From: Bacillota bacterium
GTDB taxonomy: Bacteria; Bacillota; Clostridia; Lachnospirales; Bianqueaceae
Reading direction: 5' to 3'
Assembly: GCA_017442735.1 (NCBI GenBank)
Contig: JAFRZE010000073.1
Coordinates: 1 to 32,039, forward strand
Length of the DNA: 32,039 nt
The first letter of the stretch is position 1. Each line of letters opens with the position of its first letter. Both the position numbers and the translations under genes were made by a program. The notes beneath the pieces are model-generated. The model made no database searches, was not told the DNA's origin, and saw nothing but the letters and a program-made list of their open reading frames with translations. This document shows, in pieces, positions 16,490-25,159 of the stretch.

Positions 16490-16551
16490 GAGGAAAAGAA
16501 GCATCTCTTACCGAGACCGCTTCTCACATCCATCCAAAAGGAGGATCTATC

Positions 16552-18060
16552 ATGAAACGCACAAAGAAGTCCTTTTTCGTCCGGCTGATGGCAGTCCTGA
16601 TGACGATGGTACTGGTTCTTTCGGGCTGTACACAGGCAGAAAAGAAACCGGACGAGATCGAAAAGATCAAATTTGAAATGTTTGCATGGGGCGAAGCGCC
16701 TGACGAAGAAATGGTCGAAGAAGCGCTGAATGCGATCACCCGTGAAAAAATCGGTGTCGAAGTAGACATTGAATTCTATAACCTCAATGTTTATTCGGAG
16801 CAGATTGGGTTAAAAATCGCCGGCGATGAAGAAATGGACCTGGTCGCGATCATCGGTGATACGATGGAGCTGGCCAATGACGGCATTCTGATGCCTATTG
16901 ACGATCTCCTGGATAAATACGGACAGGACATCAAGAAAGTGTGCGGTGACCTTCTGTATTACTGCACCATGGATGGCAAGAACTACGGCGTTCCCTTCAT
17001 GGGCAACAAGAAGTATGTGACCACCCTTAACTGCCGCAAGGATATCATCGATGAATTAAACATCGATCCCGCGAGCATGATGACCATCGACGGTATGGAA
17101 GCAGCTTTTGAAAAGGTTCACGCGGCTTATCCGGAAATGACCATCATTGCCCCCGACTCCGAAGGTGTCATCTACGGATACTATGGCATCGACAGAGAGA
17201 ATGTTTCTCACATTGACTTCCTGGGCGGGACATACTACCTGACCATCATGAATGATGATCCTACGGTCGTCGACTTCTATGAGACGGAGTCTTACAAAAA
17301 AGAGCTGAAGATGGTGCAGGACTGGTATGAAAAAGGATATGTCATGAAAGACTCCGCAACCACCGATGAGGTCGGTAGCCTTTCTTACTATGACGGCAAT
17401 TTGTTCAGCTATATCAACTGGCAGAATGTCTATGGCGACCCGGTAGAGCCTGTGGTGCATTTAGGTCTTTCCGCCATTACTTATCCCACCTATTCGATCC
17501 CGATCGCCGACGATGTTGTTTCCTCTGCGGATACGCTTGGTGTCGGTATCAGTTCAAACAGTAAACACGCGGAAGCTTGCATGAAATGGTTGAATCTCCT
17601 GTTCACGGATCAGGAAATGTGCACGACCTTGGGCTTTGGCGCAAAAGATCATCATTGGCAGCTTAGAGAAGACGGTCTGGCCGAATACTGCGAAGGCATC
17701 GAGCCGGGAAACTCCGGATGGGAAACCGGTTTCAACTGGAGTATTGGCAACGTGGGTGCCTGCTACGTCTTCACTTCCGTTTCCGATGATCCTGATTACA
17801 ATAAAAAGCAGATCGCGGCGAATGATACCGCCACACGTTCTATTGCTTACGGTTTCTGTTTTAACTATGAGCCTGTAGAAACTCAGATGGCCGCCTGTGA
17901 CAGTGTGGTTGAAAAGTATGCACTGGCCCTCGAAAGCGGTAGTGTGGATGTTGATACTCTCTTACCTGAATTCATTGCCGAACTGAAGGCAGCCGGCATC
18001 GATGAGGTCGTTCAGGAAGCACAGAGACAGCTTGATGAATTCCTTGCACAGAAGAAGTAA
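16552..18060 (+). CDS. ABC sugar importer, solute-binding lipoprotein
   Basis: This 502-residue lipoprotein captures a saccharide outside the cell for the two permeases downstream. It has a basic, hydrophobic signal peptide ending in the lipobox LSGC, with the lipidated Cys26, and a length usual for the LipO/YtcQ group of large solute-binding proteins. Motif-like regions include TLNCRKDIIDEL and ISSNSKHAEACMKWLNLLFTD, typical of that group. The ATG has AAAGGAGG upstream. No ATPase is encoded, which is normal for this class that shares an MsmX-type ATPase. The substrate is unknown; an oligosaccharide is likely from the family. Confidence 0.92.
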   Translation: MKRTKKSFFVRLMAVLMTMVLVLSGCTQAEKKPDEIEKIKFEMFAWGEAPDEEMVEEALNAITREKIGVEVDIEFYNLNVYSEQIGLKIAGDEEMDLVAIIGDTMELANDGILMPIDDLLDKYGQDIKKVCGDLLYYCTMDGKNYGVPFMGNKKYVTTLNCRKDIIDELNIDPASMMTIDGMEAAFEKVHAAYPEMTIIAPDSEGVIYGYYGIDRENVSHIDFLGGTYYLTIMNDDPTVVDFYETESYKKELKMVQDWYEKGYVMKDSATTDEVGSLSYYDGNLFSYINWQNVYGDPVEPVVHLGLSAITYPTYSIPIADDVVSSADTLGVGISSNSKHAEACMKWLNLLFTDQEMCTTLGFGAKDHHWQLREDGLAEYCEGIEPGNSGWETGFNWSIGNVGACYVFTSVSDDPDYNKKQIAANDTATRSIAYGFCFNYEPVETQMAACDSVVEKYALALESGSVDVDTLLPEFIAELKAAGIDEVVQEAQRQLDEFLAQKK

Positions 18061-18125
18061 TAACGTCAAGTCTTCCCGTAAGAGTTGGTGCTTATCCTGG
18101 AGACCTTTTTACCGGAGGAAATTCA

Positions 18126-19052
18126 GTGAAACACAAACAAACCTCGCTTTCTAAAAGCCGTCATTATTCCATCTTGTATCTGATGATGGTTCCAGGTCTT
18201 CTCTATCTTCTGATCAATAATTATCTCCCCATGGTGGGCATCTTTATTGCATTTAAAAAGTTAGACTACAGCGCCGGGATCTTTAAAAGCCCCTGGGTTG
18301 GACTGAGAAATTTCAAGTTCCTCTTTGCCACATCCGATATCTGGATCATCATCCGCAACACGGTCGTATATAACATTGTCTTCATCATCCTGGAAACCGT
18401 TCTGGGCATCTGGGTCGCCATCATGCTGGCGGATCTGGCCAATCAGCGCCTTGCCCGCCTGGCGCAGGTGACGATCATTCTCCCGGAACTACTATCCCTG
18501 GTCATTTGCAGCTATATCGTCTTTGCTTTCCTCAGCCAGGAGAATGGTATCATGAACAATACCATTCTCCCGGCTTTGGGCCTAAGGCCGATCGGCTGGT
18601 ACAATGAAAAAGGCCCTTGGCCGGTGATTCTTACGATCGTGTACCTGTGGCTGAACATCGGATCGCAGGCGATCATCTATCTTGCGTCCATCGTAGGCAT
18701 TAACAAAGAACTATATGAAACGGCTGACCTGGACGGCGCCAGCCGTTTTCAAAAGATCATCTATATTACGGTTCCCTGCATTAAGCCTACCATCGTAACG
18801 CTTCTGCTCCTGAGTGTCGGATCCATGTTCTATTCCAGTTTTGGTCTATTCTACCTGATCCCGCATAATTCAGGCATGCTCTTTGATGTCACAGCCACAC
18901 TGGATACCTATGTTTACAATGCTTTGATGCATAAAAACAATGTCGGCATGGCATCCGCGGCAGGTCTGTTCCAGTCAGTCGTTGGTTTTATTCTGGTCCT
19001 CACGGCCAATAAGATCACCTCCAGGCTGGATCCGGACAACGCGTTGTTTTAA
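18126..19052 (+). CDS. ABC sugar importer permease, LplB type
   Basis: This 308-residue inner permease subunit has six predicted membrane helices and the EAA-type cytoplasmic loop ELYETADLDGASRFQKI followed by IYITVPCIKPT, which docks the ATPase. The start is a GTG at 18126, behind GGAGG, 65 bp after the binding protein. Its N-terminal words VPGLLYLLINNYLPM and GIFIAFKKLDY are typical of LplB proteins. A perfect 12-bp hairpin lies within the coding region at 18539-18570. Confidence 0.94.
   Translation: MKHKQTSLSKSRHYSILYLMMVPGLLYLLINNYLPMVGIFIAFKKLDYSAGIFKSPWVGLRNFKFLFATSDIWIIIRNTVVYNIVFIILETVLGIWVAIMLADLANQRLARLAQVTIILPELLSLVICSYIVFAFLSQENGIMNNTILPALGLRPIGWYNEKGPWPVILTIVYLWLNIGSQAIIYLASIVGINKELYETADLDGASRFQKIIYITVPCIKPTIVTLLLLSVGSMFYSSFGLFYLIPHNSGMLFDVTATLDTYVYNALMHKNNVGMASAAGLFQSVVGFILVLTANKITSRLDPDNALF
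18539..18570. repeat. Perfect 12-bp hairpin inside the LplB-type permease gene
   Basis: GGAGAATGGTAT (18539-18550) is perfectly complementary to ATACCATTCTCC (18559-18570), with loop CATGAACA. It encodes the ordinary-looking peptide ENGIMNNTIL. Perfect stems of this length are uncommon in coding DNA; it could affect mRNA stability or translation, or be chance. Confidence 0.6.
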
Positions 19053-19064
19053 AGGGGTGATGAC

Positions 19065-19961
19065 ATGGTTAAAACAAAAAGTGAAGTCGCCTATCAGTGC
19101 GTGATCACCATCTTCATCCTTTTGTTGATGTTTGCGATCATCGCCCCGTTCGTCCTTCTGATCATGTCCTCGATCTCGTCTGAATCCTCCCTGATCCGGA
19201 ACGGCTACCGCTTCATCCCAAAGGCGTTCAGCCTGGATGCCTATAAGTATATTCTCCGCAATGCGGATACGATCCTGAGAGCCTATGGCATGACGCTCCT
19301 GACGACCGCTCTGGGGACGAGCCTCAGTTTATGTATTACGATTCTACTGGCATATCCGTTGTCGCACAGAGATCTCAAGGGCCGCAAAGTCATCATGTTC
19401 TTCATCATCCTGACGATGCTGTTCCATGGAGGCATCGTCCCGAGCTACATCCTATGGGCCAAGTATATGAAGATCAAGAACACCATATGGGCCCTGATCC
19501 TCCCGAATCTGCTTTTAAATCCATTCTTTATCATCCTGATGAAGAACTACTTTGAAAACAGTATTCCTACCTCCATCATGGAAGCAGCGGAGATCGACGG
19601 CGCAGGGCCGATCGGCGTCCTGTGGCATGTGATCCTTCCTATGGGTAAGCCGATCATTGCGACGATCACGATGTTCACGATCCTGACTTACTGGAATGAC
19701 TGGGTCAATGCGTTGTACTTTGTCAACAACACCAAACTCTGGACACTGCAGTATCTGCTGGAGAACATTCTGGATAATGTCCAGTTCCTGGTCAAGAACA
19801 GCAAAGTCATGACACAGATGGGCCAGTCCGTCGCGAATATCCCCAGTGTTTCAGTGCGTATGGCCATCGCGGTGCTGGGTGTAATTCCGATCCTGATCCT
19901 CTTTCCGTTTTTCCAGAAATACATTGTTGCCGGCATTTCGCTGGGTGCCTTAAAGGAATAA
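19065..19961 (+). CDS. ABC sugar importer permease, LplC/YtcP type
   Basis: This 298-residue second permease subunit has about six membrane helices and the EAA loop SIMEAAEIDGAGPIGVLWHVILPMGKPI. Words such as LTMLFHGGIVPSYI and YWNDWVNALYFV are typical of LplC/YtcP partners of LplB. It begins 12 bp after the first permease, behind AAAGGGG. The stop is followed two bases later by the next gene. Confidence 0.94.
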   Translation: MVKTKSEVAYQCVITIFILLLMFAIIAPFVLLIMSSISSESSLIRNGYRFIPKAFSLDAYKYILRNADTILRAYGMTLLTTALGTSLSLCITILLAYPLSHRDLKGRKVIMFFIILTMLFHGGIVPSYILWAKYMKIKNTIWALILPNLLLNPFFIILMKNYFENSIPTSIMEAAEIDGAGPIGVLWHVILPMGKPIIATITMFTILTYWNDWVNALYFVNNTKLWTLQYLLENILDNVQFLVKNSKVMTQMGQSVANIPSVSVRMAIAVLGVIPILILFPFFQKYIVAGISLGALKE

Positions 19962-19963
19962 CT

Positions 19964-20713
19964 ATGAATACGTATCAAGTGACCCTGATCGGCGAAGGAA
20001 TCTATCTGATCTTTGAACCGGCGGAAGACGTCTGTATGTATCTGGTAGTCGGAGAGAAAAAAGCGGCGCTGATCGACGGCGGCATGGGGACAGGCAATCT
20101 ACCGGGCCTGGTCGATGAACTGACATATCTGCCGGTACTGCCGGTTCTGACCCACGGCCATGGGGATCATTATCTTGGCATGTTGTCCTACGCTATGATC
20201 TATCTGGATGAGGCGGATATCCCACTGATCCGAAGCGACTATGAGGCAGAGAGAAAAGAGGCGGAAGCGGAAGGAGAAAGCCTTCCCCCTCTGCCAGGCC
20301 TCCTGCCATTGTCAGAGCTGACGGATGAGGACAGACGGATCGATCTCGGCGGCCGGCACCTTCGGATCATACCGATCCCCGGCCATACGCCCGGATCGGT
20401 CGGATTTCTCCTGGAAGAGGACCGGATCCTTTTTTCCGGCGACGGTCTGACCTATAATGTCTGGATGCAGCTGCCGGAGTCATCGCCTCTGGAAGACTAT
20501 CTGCGGACACTTCAGGATCTTCGGCCGATCGCCGGAGATTTCGACCGGATCTATACCGGCCACAGCCAGACCCCATTCGAAGCCGGCCATCTGGAAAAGG
20601 TGATCCGCCTGATCCAAAAGGTGATCGACGAACCCTTCGGAACGCCGGTCGAGGAGCCGTTCCCTGCCATCGAAGCCACGGGCGACGGCTGTGTGGTGAC
20701 CTACCGCCTTTAA
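19964..20713 (+). CDS. Metallo-beta-lactamase-fold hydrolase
   Basis: This 249-residue cytoplasmic metal-dependent hydrolase has the full metal site: HGHGDH (His64, His66, Asp68, His69), a later His in PIPGHTPGS, Asp in LFSGDGL and His in IYTGHSQ. The family covers glyoxalase II, lactonases and many small-molecule hydrolases; none is singled out here. It starts 2 bp after the permease stop behind AAAGGA, so it belongs to the importer operon and probably acts on the imported compound or a derivative. A terminator follows. Confidence 0.9.
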   Translation: MNTYQVTLIGEGIYLIFEPAEDVCMYLVVGEKKAALIDGGMGTGNLPGLVDELTYLPVLPVLTHGHGDHYLGMLSYAMIYLDEADIPLIRSDYEAERKEAEAEGESLPPLPGLLPLSELTDEDRRIDLGGRHLRIIPIPGHTPGSVGFLLEEDRILFSGDGLTYNVWMQLPESSPLEDYLRTLQDLRPIAGDFDRIYTGHSQTPFEAGHLEKVIRLIQKVIDEPFGTPVEEPFPAIEATGDGCVVTYRL

Positions 20714-20747
20714 AACGCATATTCCTTTATGCCGAATTTATGTCTGT

Positions 20748-20778
20748 AAAGCCGTCGGGATTGTATTCCGGCGGCTTT
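20748..20778 (+). terminator. Terminator after the importer operon
   Basis: AAAGCCGTCGG (20748-20758) pairs with CCGGCGGCTTT (20768-20778) with one G-T wobble. The T-run is short (TTT then CC). The loop and right arm overlap the promoter of the next gene. Confidence 0.7.
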
Positions 20779-20789
20779 CCTGCTACAAT
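20761..20789 (+). promoter_or_regulatory. Promoter embedded in the preceding terminator
   Basis: TTGTAT (20761-20766) and TACAAT (20784-20789) are 17 bp apart. The -35 lies in the loop of the terminator hairpin, so the two signals share DNA. Confidence 0.55.
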
Positions 20790-20824
20790 AAGCGAAAAAG
20801 AAATGAAAGCAAGGAGATATAAAA

Positions 20825-21835
20825 ATGGACTGGTATAAACCAATGATCAAAAGTTCCGCGAAGGGGATCACGATCATGTTTATGATCGCGGGCGTCGTTA
20901 TGCTAGTGCTTGGGATCTATCTGGGATTTTTCCAGGGAAAAGGATATGAGAAAACGACCGCGCTGATCAGCCGCATCGATGAAGTGGAAGACCCGGCCGC
21001 CGATGACGGCGTTTCCTATCAGGCGACGATCCAGTATATGGTCGACGGAAAGGAATACTTCGAGGTGCTGGATTCCTATTCGTCCAGCTACAAAGTAGGC
21101 AAAGAGATCAAGATCAAGTACGACCCGGCCGATCCTTCCAAGGTCCATGAGGACTCGCTGGGACTGTATATTTACCTGATCGTCGGCGGCCTGGTGCTGA
21201 TCGCCGTTCCCATCTATTCCATGATGAAGAACCGCAAACAGAAAGAAGAACTGGAAAGCCGCATGCAGGCACAGGGCGCTCTGTTCGAACCCGCTCGTCC
21301 CACGGATACGGAGAAGAAGCTCTACTTCCTGACGGATCTGGGTACGCCCAAGGGAACGGCGCATATCGAAGACGAAAACCGAAAGGTGGTCTATGAGGGC
21401 CTTTGCAATAAGTTCTCGCTGGTCGCGGATTCGGAATATGATTTTGTGGATCAGCGGGACGGGCGCCGCAAAACGCACCTGATCGGTAAGACGGCGACAT
21501 CCTCTTCGAACGCGTTCTGGGTGCTGGATAATCATTCCACCTTTACCGTGGACGGTAAGGATGTCTGGGAAATCCTGCACGAGAACGGGATCCGGATCGA
21601 GACCGGTATGGAGAAGCTGAAATGGCATTATAACATTTACCGGAATGACGTCCTGATCGCTGAGGCGGTCAACACCAATAAGCTTGTCCACGAGGAAGAC
21701 GTCGAGAACAAGGGCATGCTGGCCGCGGTCCCGTTCCCGGGATTCTACCGCATCCGCGCCTTCGATGATAATCTGGACGCTATTTTCCTGGTGCTGTTCG
21801 CGATCGGACGCACCGATATGATGATCTACAAATAA
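20825..21835 (+). CDS. DUF3592-like membrane protein with C-terminal beta-rich domain
   Basis: This 336-residue protein has a first membrane helix (about 14-36), an extracytoplasmic DUF3592-like domain (EKTTALISRIDEV... to KIKYDPADPSKV), a second helix (about 115-138) and a cytoplasmic C-terminal domain of ~180 residues. That last domain is rich in short beta-strands and resembles tubby/LURP-like beta barrels in layout (NAFWVLDNHSTFTVDG), but this is a weak visual resemblance. The ATG follows AAGGAGA. The role is unknown; such proteins may sense membrane or envelope state. Confidence 0.7.
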   Translation: MDWYKPMIKSSAKGITIMFMIAGVVMLVLGIYLGFFQGKGYEKTTALISRIDEVEDPAADDGVSYQATIQYMVDGKEYFEVLDSYSSSYKVGKEIKIKYDPADPSKVHEDSLGLYIYLIVGGLVLIAVPIYSMMKNRKQKEELESRMQAQGALFEPARPTDTEKKLYFLTDLGTPKGTAHIEDENRKVVYEGLCNKFSLVADSEYDFVDQRDGRRKTHLIGKTATSSSNAFWVLDNHSTFTVDGKDVWEILHENGIRIETGMEKLKWHYNIYRNDVLIAEAVNTNKLVHEEDVENKGMLAAVPFPGFYRIRAFDDNLDAIFLVLFAIGRTDMMIYK

Positions 21836-21849
21836 GCGAGGGAATGAGC

Positions 21850-22539
21850 ATGAGCGAAAAATACCGTTACGATCTGCATGTCCACACCTATGAGGGCAGC
21901 GCCTGCGCGAAAAGTCTCGCGGCGGAGCTGGCGGATTTCTACAAAGAAAAAGGGTATGCCGGCGTTGTGGTGACGGACCACTTTTTCCGCGGCAATACCC
22001 GTGTGGATCGTTCGCTCCCCTGGCCGGAATGGCTGAAGGGATTTAAGGAAGGCTACGAGAAGATGAAGGCACGTGGGGATGAGATCGGCCTGTCGGTCTT
22101 CTATGGGTGGGAATACTCCTTCGAGGGCATCGATTTTCTGACCTTCGGACTGGACAACGACTGGCTCCTCGCGCATCCGGAAGTCAAGGATATGGATATC
22201 GTGGATTATCTGACGCTGGCCAGAGAGTCCGGCGCGTATATCATCCACGCGCATCCGTTCTTCGAGGCGCGTTACATTCCTTATATCCGGCTGCTGCCGC
22301 ATCATGTGGACGCGGTGGAAGTCTGCAACGCGCCGAAGAGAGGTTTCTTCAATGACCGCGCGATGGAATACGCGACGGCCTATGATCTGACGAAGACCGG
22401 CGGTTCCGACTGTCACGGGACCCACTGGAAAGTTATGTCGGGCATCGAGCTTTCACATCCTGTCAGCTCGATCCAGGAACTCATCGCGGCGCTTCGCGCC
22501 AGAGAGCATCAGGTGTTTTTGATCGAGGATACAGAATAG
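21850..22539 (+). CDS. PHP-domain phosphoesterase
   Basis: This 229-residue metal-dependent protein has the PHP motifs in order: DLHVHT (His10, His12), VVTDHF, HAHPFFE, and GSDCHG near the C-terminus, so the trinuclear metal site looks intact. PHP proteins hydrolyse phosphoesters such as histidinol phosphate, nucleotides or oligonucleotides; the substrate here is not evident. ATG 21850 is preferred over ATG 21844 because the GAGGGA ribosome binding site is at a better distance. It follows the DUF3592-like gene by 14 bp, so both are likely co-transcribed, ending at the terminator near 22630. Confidence 0.88.
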   Translation: MSEKYRYDLHVHTYEGSACAKSLAAELADFYKEKGYAGVVVTDHFFRGNTRVDRSLPWPEWLKGFKEGYEKMKARGDEIGLSVFYGWEYSFEGIDFLTFGLDNDWLLAHPEVKDMDIVDYLTLARESGAYIIHAHPFFEARYIPYIRLLPHHVDAVEVCNAPKRGFFNDRAMEYATAYDLTKTGGSDCHGTHWKVMSGIELSHPVSSIQELIAALRAREHQVFLIEDTE

Positions 22540-22700
22540 ACAGGCGTATCCGGGATCACGGTATATTCCTGCGGAGCCAGGCGGCAAAGCACAGCGCCGC
22601 CGGCGCTTTCGAAAGTCCATTCTACGGAAGCATCCGAGCTGTTCCATACAGCAAGGATGCTTTTTTCATTCTGAAGCGCAAGAGTTTTCTTAAGTTTAGT
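22509..22700 (-). pseudogene. Possible remnant of a protein C-terminus on the minus strand
   Basis: Between the PHP and MATE genes the minus strand reads about 60 residues in one frame, ending at a TGA (22511-22509). The peptide contains NEKSILAVWNSSD, VEWTFESAGGAVLC and LAPQEYTVIPD, in the style of the small beta-sandwich that closes many glycoside hydrolases. The sequence is intergenic except for its last ten codons, so it is not forced by an opposing gene. No plausible start or catalytic domain is present; upstream the frame runs antisense to the MATE gene. It may be a decayed gene end or chance. Confidence 0.3.
22628..22666 (+). terminator. Terminator after the PHP gene
   Basis: AAGCATCC (22628-22635) pairs with GGATGCTT (22655-22662), and an inner GCTG/CAGC pair closes a 7-base loop. 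A run of six Ts overlaps and follows the stem. Confidence 0.75.
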
Positions 22701-22790
22701 CTGCCGGGGCGGCTTTTTCAATAGAAAAAGGTGTTTCAGGAAGAGAAAATGTGGTATCATAAGGGAAATATGGATTCGGGGAGGATCAGA

Positions 22791-24167
22791 ATGGCACAGG
22801 CAGTCGGCAGAAGAACGCGCGATATGACCGAAGGGTCGATCGTCAAACAAATCATCCTGTTTTCGCTCCCGCTGATGCTGGGCAATATTTTCCAGATGCT
22901 GTACAACACGGTCGACTCGATCGTGGTGGGCAACTTTGTGGGAAAAGAGGCCCTGGCCGCGGTGGGATCGACGACCATGATCGTGAACATGCTGGTCTTT
23001 TTCTTCAACGGGTTTTCGGTAGGCGCGTGTGTCATCATAGGCCAGTATTTCGGCGCGAAGGAGATGGACAAGCTGCATCGCTCCGTCGAAACGACCATGA
23101 TGATGACCTTCATTTTCTGTGTCGTGATGACGCTGGTCGGCGTCTTCGGCGTGCGGCCGATGCTGCGCTTCATGTCCACCCCGGAGGACGTTTTCGAGGA
23201 CGCGACGACGTATCTGACCATCTATTTCTGGGGGATCAGCGGCTTGCTTATTTATAACATGGGCTCGGGCATCCTGCGGGCTGTCGGCGACACGACCCGC
23301 CCGCTTTATTTTCTGATCCTGACCAGTGTCCTGAATATTATCCTGGACCTTGTCTTTGTGATCGTCTTTCATCTGGGGATCGCGGGCGTTGCCTACGCGA
23401 CCATCATTTCCCAGATGGTTTCCGCCGTCCTGACGCTGGTGCTTCTCACAAGGACCAGCGAGATCTACAAGCTCAGCTGGAAAGACCTGGGGATCGACGG
23501 AAAGCTGCTGAAGCAGATATTCAATGTCGGTCTGCCGGCAGGGATCCAGCAGGTCATCACCGCGTTTTCGAACGTTTTTGTCCAGTCCTATGTGAACTTC
23601 TTCGGCTCGAGTGTCATGGCCGGCTGGAGCTGCTACAACAAGCTGGATTCCTTTATCATGCTGCCGATGAGCTCGATGGCGCTGGCGGCGACGACCTATG
23701 TCAGTCAGAATATCGGCGCGAAGAAATACAAACGCGCGGATCAGGGGACCTTCATCACGATCGCGATGACCGTGGCCGTCACAGCCATCATCGGTACGGT
23801 GATCGTGATCTTCGCGGTGCCGGCGATCGGGCTGTTCTCGCAGGACGCGTCCGTGATCGAGTATGGTGTCCTGTTTATCCGCTGGAATACCTTTTTCCTG
23901 CTGGTCAACTGCGTGAACCATGTGCTGGCCGCGTCGCTGCGCGGCCGGGGCGACTCCAAAGGCCCGATGGTCATCATGCTGCTGGCCTTCGTGGGCATCC
24001 GGCAGCTCTATCTGTTCACCGTGACGCATTTCGTGGCCAACACGCCGCTGCTGGTAGGCCTCGGTTATCCGGTGGGATGGTCGACGTGCTTTATCCTGGA
24101 AGTCACCTACTGGTTGATTAAACGTCGTAAGTGGCCGAAAGGCGAAACGCCGGAAGCGACACGCTGA
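22791..24167 (+). CDS. MATE-family multidrug/metabolite efflux protein
   Basis: This 458-residue protein has about twelve membrane helices in two similar halves and exports compounds using an ion gradient. Family words include FSLPLMLGNIFQMLYNTVDSI at the start, NFVGKEALAAVGS, GSGILRAVGDTTRPL and, in the second half, GLPAGIQQVITAFSNVFVQS. ATG 22791 is chosen because GGGAGG (22778-22783) precedes it; the in-frame extension to 22731 has no ribosome binding site. A weak TATCAT -10 candidate is at 22755-22760. It appears monocistronic. The substrate cannot be predicted. Confidence 0.93.
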   Translation: MAQAVGRRTRDMTEGSIVKQIILFSLPLMLGNIFQMLYNTVDSIVVGNFVGKEALAAVGSTTMIVNMLVFFFNGFSVGACVIIGQYFGAKEMDKLHRSVETTMMMTFIFCVVMTLVGVFGVRPMLRFMSTPEDVFEDATTYLTIYFWGISGLLIYNMGSGILRAVGDTTRPLYFLILTSVLNIILDLVFVIVFHLGIAGVAYATIISQMVSAVLTLVLLTRTSEIYKLSWKDLGIDGKLLKQIFNVGLPAGIQQVITAFSNVFVQSYVNFFGSSVMAGWSCYNKLDSFIMLPMSSMALAATTYVSQNIGAKKYKRADQGTFITIAMTVAVTAIIGTVIVIFAVPAIGLFSQDASVIEYGVLFIRWNTFFLLVNCVNHVLAASLRGRGDSKGPMVIMLLAFVGIRQLYLFTVTHFVANTPLLVGLGYPVGWSTCFILEVTYWLIKRRKWPKGETPEATR

Positions 24168-24200
24168 AGCGAAGCGACGCGTCAGCGCGAAGAGAAAAAC

Positions 24201-24229
24201 TTGACAAAGACAGAGAAGATACATAAAAT
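24201..24229 (+). promoter_or_regulatory. Strong promoter for the E2-like/STAS/SGNH operon
   Basis: A consensus -35 TTGACA (24201-24206) and TAAAAT (24224-24229) are exactly 17 bp apart, followed by AAGGAGAG before the ATG at 24263. Confidence 0.85.
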
Positions 24230-24262
24230 AGATAGAATCCACATATATATTAAGGAGAGATC

Positions 24263-25159
24263 ATGTTTGGAAGAAGACCGGATGGCAGGAGGATCAAAGG
24301 AATCGATCCCATCGTACAGGTCACCCCGTACATCATGCCGCAGCGAAGCGACGCACAGGTATTTCTGAAACATCGGGCGGACATGGAAGCGATGTCCGAG
24401 TATATCAAAAAGGTCCGTCAGGAGAAAGGGATCAGCCTGACGCATATGGATATTCTGGCGGCGGCCTATGTCCGCGGGATCAGCAAGAATCCGTATATCA
24501 ACCGCTTCATTATGAATAAGCAGTATTATTCCAGGAACAACTGCTCCATGGCGGTCACGATCCTGAAGGATCCAAAGAATCTGGAATTGGGCGAGACCGT
24601 GATCAAGACCCGGTTCGACCTGACGGATACGATCTTCGACGTCCATGAGCGGATCGAAAAACAGATCCGGGCGAACCGCGGCGATCAGCCGAAGAACTTC
24701 CTGGATAAACTGGCAGCCTTCGTCTTTCTGATGCCGGGCCTGCCGACTCTGATCGTCGGCCTGGTCAAGCTTTTGGACCGTTACGGGATCTGCCCGAAGT
24801 TCATGATCGATGAATTGCCGTTCCATGTGGGCCTTTTCATCACGAACATGGCGTCCATCGGTCTGCATGATGTCAATCACCATATCTATAACTTCGGCAA
24901 TGTCAGCCTGTTCTTCGGCATGGGTCTGCCGGAGAAGGAAGCGGTCGTGGAGAACGGGGTCACCCGGATGAAACGGTATCTGCCGATCGGTATCACCGCG
25001 GACGAACGTGTCTGCGGCGGCGCGCATTATGCCCAGTTTTTCAGGGACATGCGCTTCGGACTGGATCATCCCGAGAGCCTCGAGGTCCCGCCCGCGGAAG
25101 TCAAATTCGATCACGGCGTGGAATATCATGAACCCAAGCCCGAAAGGATAGAGAAATGA
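24263..25159 (+). CDS. E2/CAT-like acyltransferase-fold protein without catalytic residues
   Basis: This 298-residue protein resembles the catalytic domain of 2-oxo-acid dehydrogenase acyltransferases (E2) and chloramphenicol acetyltransferase. It has no lipoyl or subunit-binding domain. E2 enzymes carry the motif DHRVxDG; here the equivalent reads DERVCGG (residues 247-253), so the catalytic His is Glu248 and the Asp is Gly252. Other E2-like parts are kept: MDILAAAYVRGISKNPYINRF near the start and NFGNVSLFFGMGLPEKE before the active site. A moderately hydrophobic stretch (about 155-175) could touch the membrane. No E1 or E3 genes are nearby. It is first in an operon with a STAS protein and overlaps the next gene as ATGA. 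It is probably a binding or scaffold protein, not an acyl transferase. Confidence 0.75.
   Translation: MFGRRPDGRRIKGIDPIVQVTPYIMPQRSDAQVFLKHRADMEAMSEYIKKVRQEKGISLTHMDILAAAYVRGISKNPYINRFIMNKQYYSRNNCSMAVTILKDPKNLELGETVIKTRFDLTDTIFDVHERIEKQIRANRGDQPKNFLDKLAAFVFLMPGLPTLIVGLVKLLDRYGICPKFMIDELPFHVGLFITNMASIGLHDVNHHIYNFGNVSLFFGMGLPEKEAVVENGVTRMKRYLPIGITADERVCGGAHYAQFFRDMRFGLDHPESLEVPPAEVKFDHGVEYHEPKPERIEK

Noticed and set aside
24162..24187. Hairpin CGCTGA/TCAGCG at the MATE stop codon
   Set aside because: Only 6 bp with a long loop and no T-run; too weak to call a terminator.
22700..24242. Long minus-strand open frame across the MATE gene
   Set aside because: Antisense to a clear MATE protein, with His/Asp/Arg-rich meaningless sequence. 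Only its last ~60 codons, outside the MATE gene, look protein-like and are listed separately.
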